A DNA stretch of 64,000 bases, taken from assembly GCA_900766135.1 (NCBI GenBank), contig CAAFUF010000050.1, forward strand, positions 1 through 64,000, in the 5' to 3' direction. Both the position numbers and the translations under genes were made by a program. Source of the stretch: Paenibacillaceae bacterium. GTDB lineage: Bacteria > Bacillota > Bacilli > Paenibacillales > Paenibacillaceae. The notes beneath the pieces were generated by a model, which searched no databases, was not told the origin of the DNA, and was given only the letters and a program-made list of their open reading frames with translations. Shown here in pieces: positions 8,034 to 16,910 of this stretch; position 1 is the first letter of the stretch; every line of letters begins with the position of its first letter.

Positions 8034-9320
8034 ATGCAGCCATGGTTTGAAGACGCCAAGTTGGGGATCTTTATCCATTACGGGATTTACGCGGTTGACG
8101 GCGTTTCCGAATCCTGGTCTTTTCATAACGGCGTCATTCCGTATGAGGAGTACATGAAACAGTTGGACGGGTTTACGGCTTTCCGGTTCGATGCCGAGCA
8201 CTGGGCCGACTTGATCGAGAGATCCGGGGCTAAGTATGCGGTCTTGACGACGAAACACCATGATGGCGTAGCTTTGTTCGATACGAAGTACAGCGATTTG
8301 AGCGTGGTCAAGCGAACGCCGGCCCGACGCGACATCGTCAAGGAGTATGCCGAAGCCATCTCGAAACGGGGAATCCGGCTGGGCTTGTACTTTTCGCTGA
8401 TTGACTGGTCGCATCCGGATTACCCTAGCGTATATCCCGGCGGGGTCGTACCTGAGGACTTGAGCCGGGTCAACCGTTTCTCTGACCCGCTGGACGGGGT
8501 ACAGGACGAGGAGAAGTGGCAGAACTTCCTGCAATTTAATCGACAGCAGCTGAGCGAGATTTTAACGGGGTATGGCACGGTCGATCTGCTCTGGTTCGAC
8601 GGGGACTGGGAACGCAGCGCCGAGCAATGGGGATTGCCGGAGTTTAAGGAGTTTTTGCGGTCGTTTAACCCGGAGATCCTCATCAATTCGCGTTTGGCCG
8701 GCCACGGGGACTACAAAACGCCGGAACAAGGGCTGCCGATCACAAGACCCGAAGGTCCTTGGGAATTCTGCACGACGATCAATACTTCATGGGGTTACCA
8801 GCCTAAAGACCAAAAATATAAGACCTTAAAGCAAATCATCCGCATGTTCTGCGACTGCATTTCCATGGGCGGCAATATGCTGCTGAATATCGGTCCCCGG
8901 GAGGACGGAACGATCGATCCAAGACAAGCCGACATCCTGCTTGGGTTGGGCGATTGGATCCGAACGCATGAAGAAGCGGTCTATGGCACGGTCGAAGGGA
9001 TCATGACCCGGTATTGGCTAGGCGGAAGCACGTTAACGAAAGATCGGAAGACGTTATACCTGTTCGTTTACGATGACCCGAAGGAAAGCGTCTGCCTAAA
9101 GGGCTTATGCAATCCGATTCGAAAAATTACCGTGCTCCATTCGGGCAAGGAACTGAAATATGACATTCACGGCGGCGTGCCCTGGTTTAACATCCCGGGT
9201 ACGACATGGATTGATTTGACGCCCGGGGATTGCCATGAGCAGGTCACCGTCCTGAAGCTGGAGTTTGCCGAGCCGATTGAAATGTACGGCGGCACCGGCG
9301 CCGTCGTCACCCATAACTAG
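8034..9320 (+). CDS. GH29 alpha-L-fucosidase
   Basis: Retaining alpha-L-fucosidase-type enzyme (EC 3.2.1.51 or 3.2.1.111). 428 residues, no signal peptide, so cytosolic. ATG with AGGGGAGGG about 9 bases upstream. Family signatures in order: WFEDAKLGIFIHYGIYAV at the very start, AKYAVLTTKHHDGVALFD (~63-82, substrate-binding His pair), the GIRLGLYFSLIDW strand, and LLWFDGDW with D189 as nucleophile. The acid/base Glu is not conserved across the family, so I do not name one. A short C-terminal beta domain (~350-428) is present. It has its own upstream gap of 160 bases and a terminator downstream, so it is probably monocistronic. Confidence 0.9.
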   Translation: MQPWFEDAKLGIFIHYGIYAVDGVSESWSFHNGVIPYEEYMKQLDGFTAFRFDAEHWADLIERSGAKYAVLTTKHHDGVALFDTKYSDLSVVKRTPARRDIVKEYAEAISKRGIRLGLYFSLIDWSHPDYPSVYPGGVVPEDLSRVNRFSDPLDGVQDEEKWQNFLQFNRQQLSEILTGYGTVDLLWFDGDWERSAEQWGLPEFKEFLRSFNPEILINSRLAGHGDYKTPEQGLPITRPEGPWEFCTTINTSWGYQPKDQKYKTLKQIIRMFCDCISMGGNMLLNIGPREDGTIDPRQADILLGLGDWIRTHEEAVYGTVEGIMTRYWLGGSTLTKDRKTLYLFVYDDPKESVCLKGLCNPIRKITVLHSGKELKYDIHGGVPWFNIPGTTWIDLTPGDCHEQVTVLKLEFAEPIEMYGGTGAVVTHN

Positions 9321-9360
9321 CAGCAGGGTGGTTTACAAAGACGCAATAGGTTTCATGCAA

Positions 9361-9384
9361 AGCGGCCGAAAGGCCGCTTTTTTG
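9361..9384 (+). terminator. Rho-independent terminator after the fucosidase gene
   Basis: AGCGGCC-GAAA-GGCCGCT stem with a stable GNRA tetraloop, followed directly by a run of Ts. Confidence 0.92.
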
Positions 9385-9406
9385 CGTTCCTGCGGGCGGA
9401 TCGCCA

Positions 9407-9513
9407 TTAAACCGGTTTTTCAAATACTCGGTCTGCGATTTTACAAACTTCGGACGGGAAGTCGAAACGTTTTTAACAAAACCGGTTTAATCTAGTTTCG
9501 TACTAGTACGAAA
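9407..9513. promoter_or_regulatory. Cluster of palindromic operator-like sites upstream of the LacI operon
   Basis: Three dyads precede the LacI gene: TTAAACCGGTTTT at 9407-9419, its exact inverted copy AAAACCGGTTTAA at 9478-9490 (each holding the palindrome AAACCGGTTT with the central CG that LacI-family repressors intercalate), and an 18-bp perfect palindrome TTTCGTACTAGTACGAAA at 9496-9513. The paired CG-centred sites are about 71 bp centre to centre, which would suit repression by DNA looping. Confidence 0.7.
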
Positions 9514-9528
9514 TGCGGAGAGGAACGA

Positions 9529-10584
9529 TTGGCAGTGGCAACGATTGATGATGTAGCCAAAGCGGCGGGAGTTTCGAAGAGCACCGTGTCCAGCGTGTTC
9601 AGCAAAAAACGCCCGATCAGCAAGGAAGTGACGGCAGAGGTTCTCAAGGTGGCGAAGGAGTTGAATTACCGGCCAAACTACTGGGCCCGTAGTCTGGTGA
9701 ACAAAACAACGCGCATCATCGGCCTCAATATGAGGGGCGAAGAAAAGGCGAAGCTGAACCAATTCCAGTACTCGCTGCTTAACGGGGTGTTGCCCGTTTG
9801 TTACGAGAAAGGGTATCGGCTGTTAATCAACACGGTGTCTTCTACGTTCAAAAATCAAGTCGAACACATCGCCTCCGATCCCGTGGATGGCGAGATTATC
9901 CTCGACGCGGTGATCGGCGATTCCCGGATCGAAGATTGTTTGCAGCGGGACATCCCGATCGTCGTAATCGGCCGTCCGTCCGAGGAGGACGAGTCCCGCG
10001 TCTGCTACGTCGACAACGATAACGTCGGTATCGCGGCCAAAGCGACGCACTACCTGATGTCGCTAGGGCACCGGCGCATTCTGTTCCTGAATGCGCCGGC
10101 GAACCGCACGGTGGCCGTGGACCGCGGGCAGGGTTATCTGAACGCTTTTGAGCAGGCAGGTCTAACGCCTCCAAGGGAGATGATCGTGCATAAGCCGGAC
10201 GGCATCGCTTCGTCGGTGACGTTCGGCTGCGAAACGGTGTTGGCCGAGCTGCGCGCAAATCCCGGCATCACGGCGGTACTCGCCGATACCGACTCGATGG
10301 CGCTTGGCGTGTACCAGGCCGCGGAACAGCTGGGGTTTAGCATTCCGGAGCAGCTGTCCGTGTTGTCCTTTGCTTATGACAGCCCGTTGGCGCAGGAATT
10401 TTCGCCGCCTCTCACCGGAGTCCGGCTGCATGCCGACCAATTGGGACAAGAGTCCATGCTGCTCCTGTTGGAGCAGCTCGAAACCGGCAAGCGGCTCGCC
10501 AAGCGGACGCTGATTCCGGCGGACATTGTGGTACGAGGCTCCTGCGCGTCTCCGGCGAGCGTAGAGCCCCAGAGAGAAGAATAG
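9529..10584 (+). CDS. LacI-family transcriptional regulator
   Basis: 351 residues. The N-terminal LacI helix-turn-helix ATIDDVAKAAGVSKSTVSSVF and hinge-helix region (RPNYWARSLVNKTTRIIG) precede a periplasmic-binding-protein-like effector domain (about 60-340; IPIVVIGRPSEE, AVLADTDSMALGVYQAAEQLG). The TTG at 9529 is used here with GGAG 8 bases upstream; the GTG at 9535 (giving M-A-T-I-D-D) is an equally good start. It is the first gene of a transport operon and 54 bases ahead of the solute-binding protein; operator-like palindromes lie just upstream, so it probably controls itself and the operon. Effector sugar unknown. Confidence 0.92.
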   Translation: MAVATIDDVAKAAGVSKSTVSSVFSKKRPISKEVTAEVLKVAKELNYRPNYWARSLVNKTTRIIGLNMRGEEKAKLNQFQYSLLNGVLPVCYEKGYRLLINTVSSTFKNQVEHIASDPVDGEIILDAVIGDSRIEDCLQRDIPIVVIGRPSEEDESRVCYVDNDNVGIAAKATHYLMSLGHRRILFLNAPANRTVAVDRGQGYLNAFEQAGLTPPREMIVHKPDGIASSVTFGCETVLAELRANPGITAVLADTDSMALGVYQAAEQLGFSIPEQLSVLSFAYDSPLAQEFSPPLTGVRLHADQLGQESMLLLLEQLETGKRLAKRTLIPADIVVRGSCASPASVEPQREE

Positions 10585-10638
10585 AGAGAAAACAAGACCA
10601 GGATAGGAACCTTACAAGAATTAAGGAGGAAATCATCA

Positions 10639-12096
10639 GTGAAGAGGAAAGCGACCCATCTTATGGCGCTGCTGGCGATCGGCTCAATGCTGCTGTCCGC
10701 CTGCGGCGGAAATACCCCTAATAGCGGTGCCGCGGCGAACGGCGGGACGACCGGAACGCAAAACGGCGCATCGGCCGCAGGGCAAACGGAAACAGCAGCC
10801 GGTGACATGAAACTGCGCATCCTGTCCGCAAACGTAGGCGGGAAGACGCCTGAGGAAAACGCTAAATTCGAGCAGGAAATTAAGCGATTAACCGGCATCG
10901 ACGTGACGATCGAGCGCCCGGCCAGCGACTATGACCAAAAGGTACTAACGGCGCTTGGATCCGGCGAGAAATACGATCTCATCGAAGGCAGCGATCTCGG
11001 CAAGCTGAACAGCTTCGTCGATCAAGGCGCGCTCACCGACCTGACCGACTTCGTGCAGGGTTCAAACCAATTGTCGGATCCCAGCGTCGTTCCTGCTTCG
11101 GAATGGGATCAGCTGAAAGGTCAAGACGGGAACATTTATGCCGTATTTTCCAAGTTTCAGGGCGGTACGATGCCGATCGTTCGCAAGGACTGGCTGGATA
11201 AGCTGAACCTGCAGGAGCCCAAAACACTGGACGATTACTACAATGTGCTGAAGGCCTTCAAAGAACAGGATCCAGACGGCAATGGGAAAGCGGATACCTA
11301 TGGGCTCAGCACCTCCGGGCTGTATGATATCCAGGGCTTCATGAGCGCGGCGGGCTTGAAATACCGCTATGTGATCAAGGACGGGAAACGGACGATCCCG
11401 TACGCTTCGGACGCGGCAATCCCGATGTATGAGTGGTTTGCCAAACTGACGAAGGAAGGCATCATGGACCCGAACTTCGTCACGAACGATACCGGCAAAA
11501 TGCGCAACCTGTTCCTCACCGACCGCGTCGGCATGGTCACGTATTGGGATGCTTGGGTCGGCATGTTCAACAGCACGCGCCAGGAAGCCGATCCGAACAC
11601 GACGTTTGTAGCCAAAGCTTTGGCCAGTGCGACGGGACCGGATGGCGGCCTGCTGATGCGTCGCGGCGACCCGGACTACTGGATGATGCCGGTGAATGCC
11701 GAGCACCCGGACGCGGCCAAGAAGTTCCTGGAGTTCTGGCACACCGAAGCGGGGATTACGCTGGGTAGCCTTGGGATCGAAGGCGAAGATTACACGAAGG
11801 ACGGCGGCCAGTACACGCTGACCGCAACCGGCAAGGAGCATAACATGGACCACGGCGTACCGTTTTGGTACAACGAAACCGTCAAGCCGCCGTTCGGCAA
11901 GCTGCCGGGCGTACAGGAAGCGCAGGACCTGGTCAAGCAGTATGCCACTCTGGAGCTGTCGCTGCCGGAGTGGGCTGACGCCGAAAAAATCGTGCAGAAC
12001 TTCGCCCTGAAGGCGATGTCCGGAGAAATGCCGGCGAGCGATGCGGTGAAGCAAATGCAGAAAGAACTGAAGGCGACAAATCTCATCGACGAATAG
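10639..12096 (+). CDS. ABC transporter solute-binding lipoprotein (LplA/family 1 type)
   Basis: 485 residues, GTG start with AAGGAGG 10 bases upstream. The signal peptide ends in the lipobox LSAC (Cys about residue 22), followed by a low-complexity Gly/Asn/Ala/Thr linker (~23-55) and a large extracellular solute-binding domain (~56-485) of the LplA-like family 1 type used for oligosaccharides. PIVRKDWLDKLNL and TLDDYYNVLKAFK are typical of this family. Membrane-anchored on the outer face; captures the substrate for the two permeases downstream. No ATPase gene is present in the operon; such systems usually share a common MsmX-like ATPase encoded elsewhere. Confidence 0.92.
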   Translation: MKRKATHLMALLAIGSMLLSACGGNTPNSGAAANGGTTGTQNGASAAGQTETAAGDMKLRILSANVGGKTPEENAKFEQEIKRLTGIDVTIERPASDYDQKVLTALGSGEKYDLIEGSDLGKLNSFVDQGALTDLTDFVQGSNQLSDPSVVPASEWDQLKGQDGNIYAVFSKFQGGTMPIVRKDWLDKLNLQEPKTLDDYYNVLKAFKEQDPDGNGKADTYGLSTSGLYDIQGFMSAAGLKYRYVIKDGKRTIPYASDAAIPMYEWFAKLTKEGIMDPNFVTNDTGKMRNLFLTDRVGMVTYWDAWVGMFNSTRQEADPNTTFVAKALASATGPDGGLLMRRGDPDYWMMPVNAEHPDAAKKFLEFWHTEAGITLGSLGIEGEDYTKDGGQYTLTATGKEHNMDHGVPFWYNETVKPPFGKLPGVQEAQDLVKQYATLELSLPEWADAEKIVQNFALKAMSGEMPASDAVKQMQKELKATNLIDE

Positions 12097-12123
12097 GCCG
12101 AGGATAGGAAGTGACGTTCACCC

Positions 12124-13002
12124 ATGAAAGCTCTTCGGAAATACGCGGCTTTATATCTCATGATGATCCCAGTAGCCGTTTATTTTCTCGTCTATGGCTA
12201 TTATCCGCTCATAAAGGGGCTGCAGGTCAGCCTTCAGGATTATCGGCTTATGGGGGACGGTCCGTATGCCGGGCTTGCGAATTATTCGCAGGTCTGGCAT
12301 GACCCGTTCTTCTGGAAATCGCTGACGAACACCCTGGTGATCGGAGGAGGCATTCTGGCCTTTGGCTTTGCCGCTCCCCTGGTGCTGGCGTTGTCTTTAA
12401 ACGAAGTGTTGCATGCCCGTTTCAAAAAAACGGCCCAAATGGTCCTTTACATTCCTCATTTACTGTCATGGGTCATCGTTGGCGGGATCTGGATTTTCCT
12501 GCTTTCGCCGGATACCGGGTTGGTCAATTTGCTGCTGCAGCGCTGGGCGGGCACGCCGCCGATTCACTTTTTAGCGGAGTCGTTTTGGGCCCGTTGGGTC
12601 ATGATCCTCGTCGCGACCTGGAAGGACATGGGCTACAATTGCATCTTGTTCCTGGCCGGCATCGTAACGATCAATCCGTCGCTCTATGAAGCAGCGCGTA
12701 TGGATGGGGCGTCCCGCTGGCAGCAGGTTCGTTATGTTACGCTGCCCCAGCTGCTGGGCACGATGAAAGTCGTTTTGTTGCTAAACACGATGGGAGTGCT
12801 GCGGATCTTCGACCAGGTTTTTGTACTGCGCAATCCATCTACGGCACCGGATGTTGACGTGTTGATGGTGTATACGTTCGAAAAAGGAATCATGAACATG
12901 CAGGTCGGCGTAGCCGCCGCCGCGAGCTTCCTGGTGTTGCTGTTCACCCTGGCACTGACGTTGGTCGTGCGCAAAATAACCCGATTTGACGAGGTGGGAT
13001 AA
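12124..13002 (+). CDS. Carbohydrate ABC permease, LplB type
   Basis: 292 residues, six predicted transmembrane helices starting at YLMMIPVAVYFLVYGYYPL. The cytoplasmic EAA loop that docks on the ATPase is seen at YEAARMDGASRWQQVRYVTL (around residue 180). LplB/UgpA-type inner membrane permease, partner of the next gene. ATG start with a modest GGAAG box; 27 bases after the binding-protein stop. Confidence 0.93.
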   Translation: MKALRKYAALYLMMIPVAVYFLVYGYYPLIKGLQVSLQDYRLMGDGPYAGLANYSQVWHDPFFWKSLTNTLVIGGGILAFGFAAPLVLALSLNEVLHARFKKTAQMVLYIPHLLSWVIVGGIWIFLLSPDTGLVNLLLQRWAGTPPIHFLAESFWARWVMILVATWKDMGYNCILFLAGIVTINPSLYEAARMDGASRWQQVRYVTLPQLLGTMKVVLLLNTMGVLRIFDQVFVLRNPSTAPDVDVLMVYTFEKGIMNMQVGVAAAASFLVLLFTLALTLVVRKITRFDEVG

Positions 13003-13004
13003 CT

Positions 13005-13877
13005 ATGGGGAGCGAACGTTTCGAACGATTGGGCTGGAAAAATAAGCTGTTTGACGCCGTGAACCTGCTTTTTCTGCTGCTGTTGATGCTCGTGATGGTG
13101 ATCCCGTTTCTTAATGTATTGGCCTTGTCGTTCTCGTCGGGTCTTGCCTCGATGCAGCCAAACGTCGTGCTGTTTCCGACGCAGTTTAGTGCGGAGGGAT
13201 ATAAGACGATTTGGGAAAGCCTGAACCTGTGGCGGCCGTTCCTGAACAGCGCGATCGTCACCTTAGTCGGGACGGTCCTGCACGTGCTCTTGTCCTCGTT
13301 GGCGGGATATGTGCTGATTCATCCGCATGTGCCGGGGAAGAAGGGGATGATCACGTTTATTTTGCTGACGATGATGATTCCGCAGGAAGCGGTGTTGATT
13401 CCTCTGTACGTGGTGAATAAGGATTTTCATTTGATTAATACGCTGACGGTGCTGGTATTGTCCGGGTTGGTGTCCGGGTTTTCGATCCTGCTGATGCGTA
13501 ACTTCTTCATGGGAATCCCTTACGAGATTGCCGAAGCGGGCCGAATCGACGGGGCGGGAGACTTCTGGATATTCGCCAAAATCTATCTGCGTCTCGCCGC
13601 GCCGGGACTCGCCACCGTGTCGCTGTTTGAGTTTGTCGGGCGCTGGAACATGTTTACGGCACCGCTTATTTTCATTAACGACAGCATGAAGTATACGCTG
13701 CAGGTCGCGCTGAAATCGATCATCATCGATACGAGCAGCGTGTCGAGCAATTATTTGGTGACGACCAACGTGAAAATGGCCGGCATCGTCATCGCGATCC
13801 TCCCTTTGATTGCGGTGTACCCGTTCGTTCAACGTTTTTTCATGAAGGGCATCATGCTGGGAGCCAGCAAGGAATAG
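13005..13877 (+). CDS. Carbohydrate ABC permease, YtcP type
   Basis: 290 residues with six predicted transmembrane helices. The EAA loop is EIAEAGRIDGAGDFWIFAKI (around residue 170). YtcP/UgpE-type second half of the permease heterodimer. It starts only two bases after the stop of the first permease gene, so translation is probably coupled. Confidence 0.93.
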   Translation: MGSERFERLGWKNKLFDAVNLLFLLLLMLVMVIPFLNVLALSFSSGLASMQPNVVLFPTQFSAEGYKTIWESLNLWRPFLNSAIVTLVGTVLHVLLSSLAGYVLIHPHVPGKKGMITFILLTMMIPQEAVLIPLYVVNKDFHLINTLTVLVLSGLVSGFSILLMRNFFMGIPYEIAEAGRIDGAGDFWIFAKIYLRLAAPGLATVSLFEFVGRWNMFTAPLIFINDSMKYTLQVALKSIIIDTSSVSSNYLVTTNVKMAGIVIAILPLIAVYPFVQRFFMKGIMLGASKE

Positions 13878-13896
13878 GAAAGGATGCTGCTGAGTT

Positions 13897-15195
13897 ATGG
13901 CAAACAATCGGTTGGAGCGTCAGGTTCATGTCCGGCTAGATCATGAGCAGGAGCGGAGTTACCCGGAGGTCGCCTTTTCCGTTCCGGCGGGGGTGGAGTC
14001 CATCGAAGTGCGTTATCGCTATGAAAAAAACGATCGTTCCGTGGTCGACCTCGGCCTGCGTTCGCCGGACCGGATTATCGGTTGGAGCGGCGGGGCACGG
14101 GACGGTTTTCAGATAGGCTTGGAAAAAGCAACGCCCGGTTATCTGGCAGGTCCGTTCCCGGCCGGGGAATGGGCAGTGCTGTTAGGGGCTTATCGCGTCC
14201 CTGCAGAAGGGATTTGGGTAGAGATTAATATCACGATTACCTTAAAGCATCCGCATTGGATCAAAGGGGATCTGCACGCCCATACCGTCCATAGTGACGG
14301 AAAATATACGATGAGCGAAGCGTTGGACTCTTGCCGAAAGAAGGGGCTCGATTTCCTGGCATTGACTGACCACAATACTTCTTCACAAAACCTCTTTGCC
14401 GCGGCGAAAGATGAAACGTTGCTGTTGATCCCCGGCGTAGAGCTGACCAGCTATAAAGGCCATGCCAACCTGCTCGGACAACCGGACGCGCTGACAGACT
14501 TCCGGGTATTAACGACGGAAGCGGCCGGAAACGAGCTGAGCCAGGTTCGGGAGAAAGGCGCGCTGGTCTCGCTGAATCACCCGTTTTGCCCGGATTGCCC
14601 GTGGGAGCTCGGCTTCGACGTGCCGTTCGACGCGATCGAGGTGTGGAACGGGCCGTGGAGAGGGCTGAACGAAACGGCGGTGGCCTGGTGGCAGCAGCGC
14701 CTTGCGGAAGGCCGTCGCATCGTGGCCGTCGGCGGCAGCGATACGCACCGGGAGGATCCGCTTGTCCGGCACGGGGGGCCGACCGCGCATGTTTACGTCG
14801 CCGAGGAGACGGTTGCGGCGGTGCTGGAAGCCGTCCGGCGCGGTGCAGTAGTGCTGTCGATGGGGCCGGACGACACATTTATCACGTTGGCGGCAGATGG
14901 AGTAGGCGTAGGCGAAGAACTGAAGCCCGCCGGGCGGGACGACGTAGAGCTGGCGATGACCATTCGCGGTGCGCAAGGGGACCGCGTTGGCCTTTGGTCG
15001 GACCGCGGTTTGGAGCGGGAATGGACGATGGAGGAGGGCGAGCGGGAGCTCGTTTGCCGTATGCCGGCGGATCGGTTGTTTTACCGTGTAGAGGCACGGC
15101 GATACTTGCCCGAGTGGGACCTTGAGGTCATGACTTGCCTGACCAACCCGGTCTACATCGCGCAAGGGGACGTGGGCATGGACGGGTCTGAATGA
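13897..15195 (+). CDS. PHP-domain metallohydrolase (CehA/McbA type)
   Basis: 432 residues. N-terminal beta-rich domain (~1-120) then a PHP metal-dependent phosphoesterase domain (~125-330) opening with GDLHAHTVHSDGKYTMSEAL and containing LDFLALTDHNTSS, LIPGVELTSYKGHANLLG, LVSLNHPF and AVGGSDTH: the full set of PHP His/Asp metal ligands is visible. The C-terminus (~345-430) is a beta sandwich. CehA/McbA-like enzymes cleave ester or phosphoester-type bonds, but the substrate here is unknown. No signal peptide. AAAGGA lies about 13 bases before ATG. Its place between an ABC importer and an MFS transporter suggests it processes the imported compound. Confidence 0.85.
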   Translation: MANNRLERQVHVRLDHEQERSYPEVAFSVPAGVESIEVRYRYEKNDRSVVDLGLRSPDRIIGWSGGARDGFQIGLEKATPGYLAGPFPAGEWAVLLGAYRVPAEGIWVEINITITLKHPHWIKGDLHAHTVHSDGKYTMSEALDSCRKKGLDFLALTDHNTSSQNLFAAAKDETLLLIPGVELTSYKGHANLLGQPDALTDFRVLTTEAAGNELSQVREKGALVSLNHPFCPDCPWELGFDVPFDAIEVWNGPWRGLNETAVAWWQQRLAEGRRIVAVGGSDTHREDPLVRHGGPTAHVYVAEETVAAVLEAVRRGAVVLSMGPDDTFITLAADGVGVGEELKPAGRDDVELAMTIRGAQGDRVGLWSDRGLEREWTMEEGERELVCRMPADRLFYRVEARRYLPEWDLEVMTCLTNPVYIAQGDVGMDGSE

Positions 15196-16457
15196 AGCCG
15201 GCGATCACTGACCCTCGTGCGATTTCCAACTCCCCTGCAGCTTTGGACCGCCCGGCAAAGACCCTGCTGTTGGTCAACGCGCTGAATGCGCTCGGGAATG
15301 CCTTGTCCAACATTTTTATCAATGTGTACTGGTACAAATTGACGAACGAGATGTCGCAGACGCTGTTGTTCAATTTGGCTTCTTACCTGGTTTGGCTACC
15401 GGCGTTTATGTTAGCCGGCTGGATGAGCAAACGCGTGAACCGCACGAAACCGCTGTGGATCGGCAGCATGGTGCAAATGCTGTTCTACGTCGCCGTGCTT
15501 CTGTTAGGGAGCAAATCCCCGCAATACCTGTTGCCGTTGGGATTGATGTATGGTATCGGCCAAGGCTTCTACTGGACGTCAATGAACGTCTTATCCGTCG
15601 ACGTGACCGAGGCCGGGAACCGCAATTGGTTCAACGGCATCAACGGGGCGGCCGGCGCGCTGACGGGCATGGCCGGACCGCTGATTGCCGGCGCGCTGGT
15701 CGAATCGCTGCCTGCGATGGCCGGTTACGCGGCCGTATTCCTCGCCAGCCTGTTATGCTTCGCGCTTTCGCTAGGGGCAGCGCTGTTGCTGCCGAAGCAG
15801 AGCGCCGCCGCCAGCGTCTTTGAATGGCGAAGCCTGCTTGGGGTACTGCACCATCGGGAATGGCGCTACCTTAGCTGCGCCTTTGCCGGCGTGGCGTTCC
15901 GCGACGGGGTGCTGGCGATCGCGATCTGGCTGTGGGTGTTCCTCGCGACCGGCAGCGAAAATGCCACCGGCCGGTTTGCCTTTGCCACCACTTTGCTGTC
16001 CGTCGCCAGCTTCTACCTGATCGGCCGCTTCGGGCGCGAACGTTACCGTTGGCGGTACCTCGTCCTCGGGGCCATGCTGATGGGGGTGTCCTTGCTCGGA
16101 ATCACCGTGCATCTAGCAGCTTGGACGCTGGCACTCTACGGCGTGATTAGCGCTGTGGCCCGGCCGTTCTTTGATACGCCTTTCAATACGCTGACCTTTA
16201 ATGCGGTCAGCCGCTGGGATCAGGGCGGCAGGCTTCGTATTGAGCTGATGGTGTGGCGGGAAATGGCGCTAAGCATCGGGCGGATCACCGGCATAGCCTT
16301 GCTGTACATGATCTACCGGAGAGGCGCCGAAGGGCTGGAGGCCAGTTTATCGTGGTTCCTTGTCGCCGTCATTGCGGTTGGCTTGCTGCCGCTCATTTTT
16401 ATCCGGCGGGCGACGGAAGCGCAAGAGGTCAATAAGGGCGAAAAGGCTGGGCACTAG
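15192..16457 (+). CDS. MFS transporter
   Basis: 421 residues with about 12 predicted transmembrane helices in two bundles separated by a cytoplasmic loop around residue 195-215 (LLLPKQSAAASVFEWRSLL). The motif-A-like loop MSKRVNRTKPLWIGS after helix 2 is typical of the major facilitator superfamily. The start ATG overlaps the preceding stop as ATGA, so the gene is translationally coupled to the PHP hydrolase. Whether it exports a by-product or imports a substrate cannot be told. No clear terminator follows. Confidence 0.88.
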   Translation: MKPAITDPRAISNSPAALDRPAKTLLLVNALNALGNALSNIFINVYWYKLTNEMSQTLLFNLASYLVWLPAFMLAGWMSKRVNRTKPLWIGSMVQMLFYVAVLLLGSKSPQYLLPLGLMYGIGQGFYWTSMNVLSVDVTEAGNRNWFNGINGAAGALTGMAGPLIAGALVESLPAMAGYAAVFLASLLCFALSLGAALLLPKQSAAASVFEWRSLLGVLHHREWRYLSCAFAGVAFRDGVLAIAIWLWVFLATGSENATGRFAFATTLLSVASFYLIGRFGRERYRWRYLVLGAMLMGVSLLGITVHLAAWTLALYGVISAVARPFFDTPFNTLTFNAVSRWDQGGRLRIELMVWREMALSIGRITGIALLYMIYRRGAEGLEASLSWFLVAVIAVGLLPLIFIRRATEAQEVNKGEKAGH

Positions 16458-16582
16458 GCGTCGTTCACCGTGCATCGGGCGCGGGTAGCAAGACACCGAG
16501 CACCGGGAGCAGGACACCGAGCCACTGGTAGCCGGACACCGGTCAATGGGCGGCAAGTCAATTCTGTGTTCTCCGGCGGCCC
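16458..16582. repeat. Intergenic stretch with a short degenerate tandem repeat
   Basis: Directly after the MFS stop, three imperfect units of 21-22 bp (about 16485-16506, 16507-16527, 16528-16548) share a GACACCG core preceded by GTAGC- or GAGC-like bases. No gene or hairpin terminator is evident. Confidence 0.4.
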
Positions 16583-16610
16583 CTTTGCATGATTATCCCG
16601 ATGGATCAGG
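16583..16610 (+). repeat. 28-bp dispersed repeat, copy A (left end of element)
   Basis: CTTTGCATGATTATCCC + GATG + GATCAGG. Differs from copy C (51447-51474, opposite strand) only in the four middle bases. Confidence 0.75.
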
Positions 16611-16910
16611 TTAAAAAGTAGTAAGATTCAAACTCGTAGGAGCAATGAATAGCTAAATGAAAGCTCCGGCTGATAGTTAGAGTGGCAATGATAGTTAGTT
16701 AGATCGGTCGGACCGAAAAAACCTTATTTGATCAAAAATCGGCTTAGGTACACTATTCCCCTGGAATAAGGTCTCTGGTGTCCGTTACAAGTTGGAGGCT
16801 TAGTAATTAGATTGGATTTAAGAAATCGGATTGGATTAGGAGTCATTAGATCGACTAGGAGAATTGGTTGCTAGTCAGCAAGCTTACCCCGGCAAATACG
16901 ACACCAATTT

